Below, one piece after another: positions 57,051 to 64,000 of a DNA stretch of 64,000 nucleotides; within the stretch, counting starts at the first letter, position 1, and each line of letters begins with the position of its first letter. The notes under the pieces were generated by a model that saw only the letters and a program-made list of their open reading frames with translations, ran no database searches and was not told where the DNA came from. The stretch is from Pyxicephalus adspersus (taxonomy: Eukaryota > Chordata > Amphibia > Anura > Pyxicephalidae). The stretch lies in the NCBI RefSeq assembly GCF_032062135.1, contig NC_092868.1, positions 45,573,603 through 45,637,602 on the forward strand, in the 5' to 3' direction. A program made the translations under genes and the position numbers.

Positions 57051-57477
57051 CTGTATGTTGTATTATCTCCTCCTGGCACCTCACCATCATCACATATTTC
57101 CTTAGTATTGCATAGAAAGCATTCCCACTGTAATTTCCTGTGACACATTTACTAAAACTTCCCATTGGGGACATAAACAACCTGCTCAATGCATAAAACA
57201 GAGCCTCTGCCAGGTCTCTATGGGTAAGGCCCTGCTATGGGGATTTTTAAAACACATTTTTATAGTAATGCAGGGTGGGGTCAGATTTTCTGTGTGTCTT
57301 GGTGACAACTGGTTCCTCTATTTCTAATAGCGGTATCACAGGAACAGGAAGTGGAAGAAGATATCTCCAAAGGGGATAGGTAAATGTAATTGTAAATTGT
57401 GATCGTGTATGTTTTATTTATTGCAGAGGAGTCTTTTGTTCCTTCTGCAATAATGAACCTGCCTGCTCACAGTTTTT

Positions 57478-59040
57478 ACTTAAAGCAGAACTAAAGTGAA
57501 AACAAAAAAAAGATATAGCTTTAATCTTGCAGATGCCTCGATGGGGCCCGACCTTCCTGTGATCCAGTCCCGCGTCGTTCTGCAATTCCTCTTCGTCTGG
57601 GTGCTGGGCGCCACCTTCTTCAGCCTTCCATTACGTCTTCTCGGCACGTCACCTATTGTTGCACTGCACGGGTGTGAGATCAGGTGACATAGCCCACTGT
57701 AAAATGGAAAAAAAAAAATAGAGCCAATCTCACTGCACATGCGTGAGATCTCTTTCCCCTAATAGAAAAAATACCCCCTCTGCTCATGCCTGAGATTTCA
57801 GCATGTGCAGAAGGAGCATCCAGAGCCTCTGCGCTTCCATTCAGTTTGATCGCCTAGGACTGAATAAACTCCTAGGCGATCGATAATGAAAGGGAAGGTG
57901 CTGCACCCCTTTTATTTTTATTTTTTTAAATAGGGTTTCACTTTTAAAGAGGAAGTAAACGCAAACCTTTCTCAAAACAAAAAAAAAATGCACTTACCTT
58001 CAATCCCGCAGAGCAGTCGATCGGTCCGGAGGTCGCTTCCATAAGGTTCTGCCATCTTCTCCTCTCCTTCCGGGTTCTTCTTCCTACGTCACCCGTCACA
58101 GGCACGATATCGGGTGACATAGATGGAAAAGTAACTTGCCAATCTTACTGCGCATGCGTGAGATTGGCAATTTTTTTCCCTTTTGACAAAAGGGCTCCTG
58201 CGCATGCCCGAGATGCTCAGGCATATGCAAAAGGAGCAGCCAAGAGCCTCCTGGGATGCGTGATGTAGGTATTTCTGAAGGCTTTGCACTTCCATTTATT
58301 CTCGATCGCCTAGACAATCAAGAATTTTTCTTCGTACATCATCTGATGTTGCACTGCGCAGGCACGAGATCTGGTGATGTAGATGGGAAAAAGGTAAGTG
58401 CGGATCTCAATGCGTGTGTTTTATTTTCTCCCTTTAAAGAAAAGGCTCCTTCTGCCTATACCTGAGATCGGGCATGCACAGAAGGAGCAGGAGCCTTTGG
58501 GATAAGTGACATAGGTATCTCCCAGTGTTCCCTCTGCTCCTTCCACGCCATGGTGATCAAGACAGAAAGGGGAACTGTTGCTGCAAGACAGAAAGACAAG
58601 CTAATGCGAAAAAATATCACACTTACCTTTAATCCCGCAGTTCCCTTAATGTCACTGGACCTTCAAATACAGTCACGCGCTGTCCTGGAATTCTACTCCC
58701 CAGCACAGAGGAAGTGCCGGGCACCGCCATCTTCGTCCTTCTTCTGGCTACATCACCCGATCTTGCACTGCGCAGATCGGGTGACGTAGCCCACTGTAAA
58801 GAGAGAAAATAAAAGAGCGCTGATCTCACTGCACATGCATAAGATCAGCATCTCTTTCCCCTTACTGAAGAAAATATCGAGATTGGGCATGCGCAAAAGG
58901 AGCAGCGCTTCATACTTTTTTTTTTTGGGGGTTTTAAAAAAAGATTCAGATTTTTACTTTATATAAAAGGGTAAACAACCCTTTTATATAAAGTTTTTGA
59001 TTTTGAGTTTAGGTCTGCTTTAATCAGGTTTAGTTCCACT
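57478..59040. mobile_element. Cluster of TTAA-type CpG-rich MITEs (family D), at least three copies
   Basis: First copy 57478-57946: starts TTAAAGCAGAACTAAAGTGA and ends TTTCACTTTTAAA. The second follows at once with TTTAAAGAGGAAGTAAACGC. A third, rearranged stretch runs from about 58540 to 59040. Each carries CTGCGCATGCGTGAGATTGG-like, GGAGCA...CATGC, CACCCGATCTCG-like and CAATCCCGCAG blocks. TTAA ends suggest piggyBac-type mobilisation. Copies at 4963-5275, 43540-43895 and probably 60500-60760 are related. Confidence 0.65.
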
Positions 59041-59597
59041 TTGTGATCCGGCAGGAATTTATTGCAGAAAGAGACTGTGATGTCCCTTATGCAATAGGCA
59101 TTCTTATTTGCCAGATCAGCATTGGCTGCCGGGATATGGAGCATTCCTTGTGATTGCCAAGACTGAATGAATTCCTGTGCGCCTATGCTGGAGTTACATC
59201 ATTTCAGCCCAGCCAATCAAGATGACTGAAGATCGCTTCAAGGAAGAGGATGGCGGCACCCTGTGATGGATCAGGGACAGGTGAGTATGGCAGGATGTAG
59301 TTCTCTTTTAAGGAGTAAATACACATATAATTCCAAACCACTGATCGTTTAAAATATAGACTGATAATATTTACATCAAGCTGATCTGTAGCTTATTGTG
59401 TGTGTGTATGTGTATATATTCCCTGTAAGTTACATAGGACATAAGTCCATTAGGTTCAACCTCTGGGCAAATAAACATATCCCAGATAAATGTGACTTTC
59501 TTGTGTCAAATCACATCATTTTATGTTTATATAAAAAATATTATATATTTATATATTTTCTATATATTTATTTGTATGTCTCATGCTTTTGTTGCAG

Positions 59598-59777
59598 GCT
59601 CTGGGACTGATTTTCAGGTTCAGCATCATGGCAGAAAGGAACAGTATTGGCTGGGTCAAGAACGTTGCCACTTTCCATGCTAATCCCAGGTCCTTTTTAT
59701 CCAGCATTTCTGTGGAAAGTTTTGTGGATGATCTGTTAAAAGATCTGAAGAGTGAAAGCTTAAATGAACAAACTAAG
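59598..59777 (+). CDS. ap5b1: AP5B1 first coding exon
   Basis: The ATG at 59628 gives MAERNSIGWVKNVATFHANP and continues to SLNEQTK, 50 codons, phase 0, donor GTAGGT. The preceding acceptor is TTTTGTTGCAG (exon from 59598) or TTTTCAG (exon from 59618); both leave the same ATG. The NEQTKV segment spanning the splice junction matches mammalian AP5B1, which breaks at about the same place. Confidence 0.9.
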
Positions 59778-62700
59778 GTAGGTAATAGATAAAGTCTTAG
59801 GGATCTATTTGTAAATCAGGGAATATAACACTGCTTCAAACATTTCCTTGTGGGAATCTGCCAGGTCCTTATGGTATAATAGCAGTATCAGATTCACTGT
59901 TTTTTAAATAGAGCCCTCAGGGTTACTAAGTTTTATGTCTGAATTGGATGTCATGATCGCTGATTTACTGGGCTAAATCCGGCCTCGGGTTAGTGTTGTC
60001 ACAATAGCTGTCCAGTTGCTAGTGGCAATTTGCTAGCAATAGAATCGCTTCGAGCAGTGTTCAACTCAATTTTTTTAAGCTGGGTAGGTAGAAATTGTAG
60101 GCGGGTAGGAGCTCCTGTATTGTGACCCAGCTCTCCAGTAACCACCCAAAACAGCCAGGGGGTTACTGAAAAGTGCAGGGTGGTGCACCCAGCTAAAAGT
60201 GGCTGGTGAGATCACTGTTAAAGAGCTCCAGGGATGCTGCTTCTTTCACAAAGTTTTCTTTTTCTCAAACTTTTTTTTCTCCATCTCATAGGTTGGTCTA
60301 ACAACCCTTCTCTGCTAGCTTTGATGTCTGCTTTCACAGCTCAGCCCTATACTCTTCCATGGTATTGGTAGACCTGTCTGCTTCAAACCGTCTACCTGCC
60401 ACATAGAAGACTATGGGGCTGAACTGAGCAGGTATGGTAGTCTGATCCAGAAGGTGGGAAAGAAATGTAAACAATGCCATTGAGGGAGGTCTTTACAGCA
60501 GACCTATAATTAAAAAAAAAACATTTGGAACAGGTGGGTTCATTATTGCAGAAGGGACAGGCAATGCCCCTTCTCCAATGAAAATACTCTTACCTGTCTG
60601 TTCACAATCTTTTCCTCTATATACAGTGTCAGGTTTCCAGGCTACCGGGAAATAATGAACTTCCGTTTGCATGTGTGGGAATTACATCATTTCAGCCTGA
60701 CCTGTAAAGGCAGAACACAGGGTTAGAAAGGTGCCTGCAACAGAACAGAAGAACAGATGAATATTAAAAAAGGGAAAAAATTGTGATTGAACAGGTAATT
60801 CCAGGTAGGACAGGTAGTTAGATCGATTTGAGTTGATTTTTTTTTTCTGGACCTACGTAATGAGGCAGAAAGATAAGGAATCTTTGTTCAAAGTGTACCT
60901 GCCATGCTTGGCTTTTATAATGTAATACCCTGCAGTGTTTTTCCCAGGCACATTGCTCTGCATTTTTTTGCAGCTCTCAGACCAGCCAGGTGATCTGCAG
61001 TAGGAACAGTGCCAGCTAGTTACAGACATGCATTTCAGAATGATGCAGCAACCTTGGAATCTGTACTTTTCATTTTCATGACATCTTTGTATGTGATAGG
61101 CAGGTTCTGTAGAAACAGCAGAGTATGAAACATGACTGCTGTGGTAACGCTCTTCAAAGACTGGACAGCCTGGAACTAAAATGTTGGAAGCATCATCTTC
61201 TGTTTAAGACATAGCTGATGCTAAAAATGAGAAGAGAATACTCTATTGCACAATGCAGATGAGAAGAGGACTGGGTGGCCACACAGAATACACCTAGTAC
61301 CAGGTGGGCCACCCAAGGAAAGCATAGGGTTTGTAGTTCAGTTCTCGACCCAGAAATCTATTTAAGCTGGGTGGAAAGAAATTTTAGGTGGGTGTCAGCC
61401 CCTGTATTGTGATCCAGCTGTTGAGTAATCACCCAAAAACAGCCGGGTGGTTACTGAAATATGCTCGTTGGTGCGCCCAGCTAAAAGGGTTCTGGGGAGA
61501 ACATTGTAGTTACCAAGGGGACAATGAGTGGGGTCAGAAAGATAAAAAAAAATATACCCAGTAAAGGAGTAATACGAGCCTCCTTACCCCTCACTACTTC
61601 AGGGGGTGATGTCACTATTTCTGGTAAGATCCTGAGCATTCCTGAGTATCACAAATCTTATGAGAAGATGATTTTGCACAGTGCAATAACCTCTTCTCAC
61701 AAGATTTAAAGTACTCTGAATTACCTAGGATGTAATGGGTATAAAAGCAGTTTTAGTGCATGATGGATGGTATAAAATCTGTGGGACAGGAAAGGAGATT
61801 TGTCCAGTTTCAGGATCTATTTTTGTAAGGTTGAAAATTTGAGGCATATCCACATTATAGTAAAATAACTGCAACACTCCCATATCTCTTTTTTTTTTAT
61901 TGTACACAGGATATTTTAAAGATTAAAAGGAACTCCTGCAAATCCTGTGTTCACCGATGTTATAACACAAGAGTTTTGCTTTAGCAATGTTCTGTAACTG
62001 ACTGATAATATTTCTGTTCTAGGTTTTAATGCTGGATCTTTTCTTAGAGTTTCCTATACTCTTGTGCCCAGAGAAATCTTCAGGTGAACTTACTGCTGAG
62101 ATCCTGATAAGTATTTTACAACAAATGCCAACTTCAATCAAAAGTATTAATTTAAGGTGCCACCTCTTGCTAGCAATCGAGACTGTGCTGATCACCACTG
62201 ATAACTTCAACTGGAATTGCAAAGTAGCTCAGGACTTTGCCTCTTTACTAATGCACCTTATATCAGACATCAATGACAGAAAGCAGGGGTCATCCAACAG
62301 GCCTTTACGTGTCACAGCTTGTGAGTGCCTAAGAGAACTGGAGTGCTGCTACCCAGGGCTCATGTCACAGAGGCTGGAACATCTATACACAATGCAGCAA
62401 CAAGAAGTGACTACTGCTCACCAGTCATACACATTGCTGTACAGTGTGGCTCTCAAGAATGCAGTACAGATCTTGGCTCAGAAAGAGGGTCCAGCTAATG
62501 GAACTCTAAAGAAAATGCTGACAAGCAATGACAGTTTTGTTTGGAGTGCCACAAAAGACATGAAGGAACTTCAGCTATCATCAGGTGAACAGCTTTTCAT
62601 GCTACCATCAAACAATGAGACAAAAGAATTAAAATCTATCCTTGCTCTACTATTAGAGGACTCCTTTCTCTTTACTTCTGTGTGCCAAAACTCATTGTTT

Positions 62701-64000
62701 TGGCAGATCACACAAATTGTGGCCATGGTTCGTACTATATCACCTGTGATTTTTAAGTCACAGCTTGTGCGGCTGTTTGGAACAAAAGATATATCATGTT
62801 TTCACAGCATTCTTCAGATGAAAGCGGTCTTCACTGATAGCTTGTTTACAGCTGAAGATGAGCACTTTCTTCTCCAGCGGTTGGTGGGGATGACAAAGCA
62901 CCCACTTCTTAGCACCCCGGTAAAGCTGTTTTATTTGGATTGCGTGTTGCACTTTCCTGAGAACAGACCTCTGAATTCGAACCCTGGGGAAAACCTACCA
63001 GTCCTACTGACTGTCCAAATGACATCATCTCTATTCCCCAACATATTCAACGACTCCATCACCATGCTGTGTAGGCAAAACTTGCTGAGCATGGTGTATC
63101 TGGAAAATGAAGGCTATCGTTCTGAGAAGGGTATAGGATACTTGTTTGAACATCTCTTGGCTCTGTATAGCATGGTTGACAAAAACGCAAACAGGGAGAT
63201 TACAGCAACCTTTTTCCGTTCCGTTTATCTCTTTGTTCGATACTTTAATTTTTGTGAAAAGCACATGGAGAACTTGACTAAAACTCTGTTAGAGCTTTAC
63301 AAGAGCCAAAGTTCTCTGGCACTTTATTTTATTAACTTGATTAATGAGACAAAAATTTTACTTGAATTTCAGCCTTGGTCAGTGTCCTTGTCTAAAGGTT
63401 TACAAAGCTACATTGTTAACCTTCCTGTAGAAAGTTCAACCGTGAAGTTTCTCCCGTGGCATCTGAAAATTCTTTCTAGAGTAGCCCAGGAGACTAATAT
63501 TCCACAGACTAGTACAGTCCTTTTCTTAAGACGTTTGGTGTTTCAGTCTGATCTTTGCCAAAAAGGGGACTGGGGTTTGGGCAATGCTTTGTTATCTGTT
63601 TGCAAACACATTCTCCAACATGAGCATTTGAACGTGGTCTTCATGCACTTGGCAGATCTGTTACAGCATCTGATGCACCGTTTTGAGGACATTGACATTC
63701 GGGACCGTTCACGTCTGTATTACATTCTCCTGACCAATGTTTCTAGTGACAAGCTATGCAAAATTCTGAACATGTACCCAATGGGTGGGCCAACAAAAAC
63801 TAGGTCCCTGTCTTCAATAATGACTGAAAGTGAGAATTTCTCCACCATGGTCACAATTCAAAATACAGAGAAAACAATTCTCTGTTTGTGTCCCATTCAT
63901 GATGAAGAAAGTGCTTTGTTATCTTCTGCTGAGGTATCTATGGAGGAAAGTATGGCAGATGAATACAGGCTTCAAGAATACTATCAATACCTTGAGGATC
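59628..64000 (+). CDS. ap5b1: AP5B1, beta-1 subunit of the AP-5 adaptor complex (3' end outside window)
   Basis: AP-5 is a non-clathrin adaptor on late endosomes and lysosomes that works with SPG11 and SPG15 in retrieval to the Golgi; AP5B1 is one large subunit. Coding pieces 59628-59777 and 62023-64000 join in frame (acceptor TTTCTGTTCTAG) and give 709 residues with no stop before the window ends. Human AP5B1 has 878 residues, so about 170 are missing. Recognisable conserved stretches are NEQTKVLMLDLFLEFP, TACECLRELE, FKSQLVRLFGTKD, KAVFTDSLFTAEDE and a FYLDCVLHFPENRPL block. The protein is predicted to be an alpha-solenoid with no membrane segment or signal peptide. One 2.2 kb intron contains two foldback family B copies. 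Confidence 0.92.
60054..60218 (-). repeat. Foldback family B, copy 8
   Basis: GCAGTGTTCAACTCAATTTT, TTTAAGCTGGGTAGGTAGAA, CAGCCAGGGGGTTACTGAAA and CACCCAGCTAAAAGTGG, ending GGTGAGATCACTGTT. Confidence 0.85.
61336..61507 (-). repeat. Foldback family B, copy 9
   Basis: CGACCCAGAAATCTATTTAA, GCTGGGTGGAAAGAAATTTT, CAGCCGGGTGGTTACTGAAA and CCCAGCTAAAAGGGTTCTGG, ending GGAGAACATTG. Confidence 0.88.
62023..64000 (+). CDS. ap5b1: AP5B1 second coding exon (runs off window)
   Basis: 1978 nt open from the acceptor to the window end, starting VLMLDLFLEFPILLCPE. A single large exon carries nearly the whole protein, the layout I recall for the mammalian gene. The last complete codons read EYRLQEYYQYLED. 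Confidence 0.92.

Larger units (their letters stand above)
59778..62022 (+). other. ap5b1: AP5B1 intron 1 (coding-coding)
   Basis: 2.2 kb, GT-AG, phase 0. Holds foldback family B copies at 60054-60218 and 61336-61507 and a family-D-like block near 60500-60760. No nested gene. Confidence 0.8.

Overview
The window is vertebrate nuclear DNA, most likely from a frog (anuran amphibian). Two things support this. Spliced, intron-rich genes encode a CDC42 that appears essentially identical to the vertebrate protein through exons 2-5, next to a clear AP5B1 orthologue. The intergenic and intronic DNA is packed with foldback MITEs, Tc1-like relics and L2-tailed repeats of the kind common in amphibians. 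I cannot name the species.

Layout. 1-14.1 kb: no host gene recognised; a broken L2/CR1-type LINE end, several degenerate Tc1-like transposons (one interrupted by nested MITEs), foldback MITEs and AT microsatellites. 14.9-40.8 kb, minus strand: the complete CDC42 gene. A CpG-rich promoter and non-coding exon 1 lie near 40.7-40.9 kb, followed by a 14 kb first intron, coding exons 2-5 at 26.4, 23.7, 22.8 and 22.4 kb, and two alternative last exons at 16.8 kb (CCIF tail) and 14.9 kb (CVLL tail). 41.2-44.4 kb: minisatellite arrays split by about 1.6 kb of unrelated DNA that carries a hammerhead-ribozyme-like motif. 47.4-48.3 kb, minus strand: the last three coding exons of a RING-finger gene I cannot name, with one zinc ligand replaced by Tyr. 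48.9-59.3 kb: dense transposon territory (a TA-flanked inverted-repeat element, a truncated Tc1-like transposase, a long palindrome, TTAA-type MITEs). 56.9-64 kb, plus strand: AP5B1, with a likely promoter near 57.0 kb, a first coding exon at 59.6 kb and a large second exon that runs off the window end.

The genes are not an operon and share no pathway. CDC42 is a Rho-family GTPase of cell polarity and actin control. AP5B1 is the beta subunit of the AP-5 adaptor complex of late endosomes. The RING gene is a probable ubiquitin ligase. CDC42 and AP5B1 lie on different chromosomes in human (1p36 and 11q13), so their closeness here is a lineage-specific arrangement or an assembly join. All calls come from reading the sequence; none was checked against a database.
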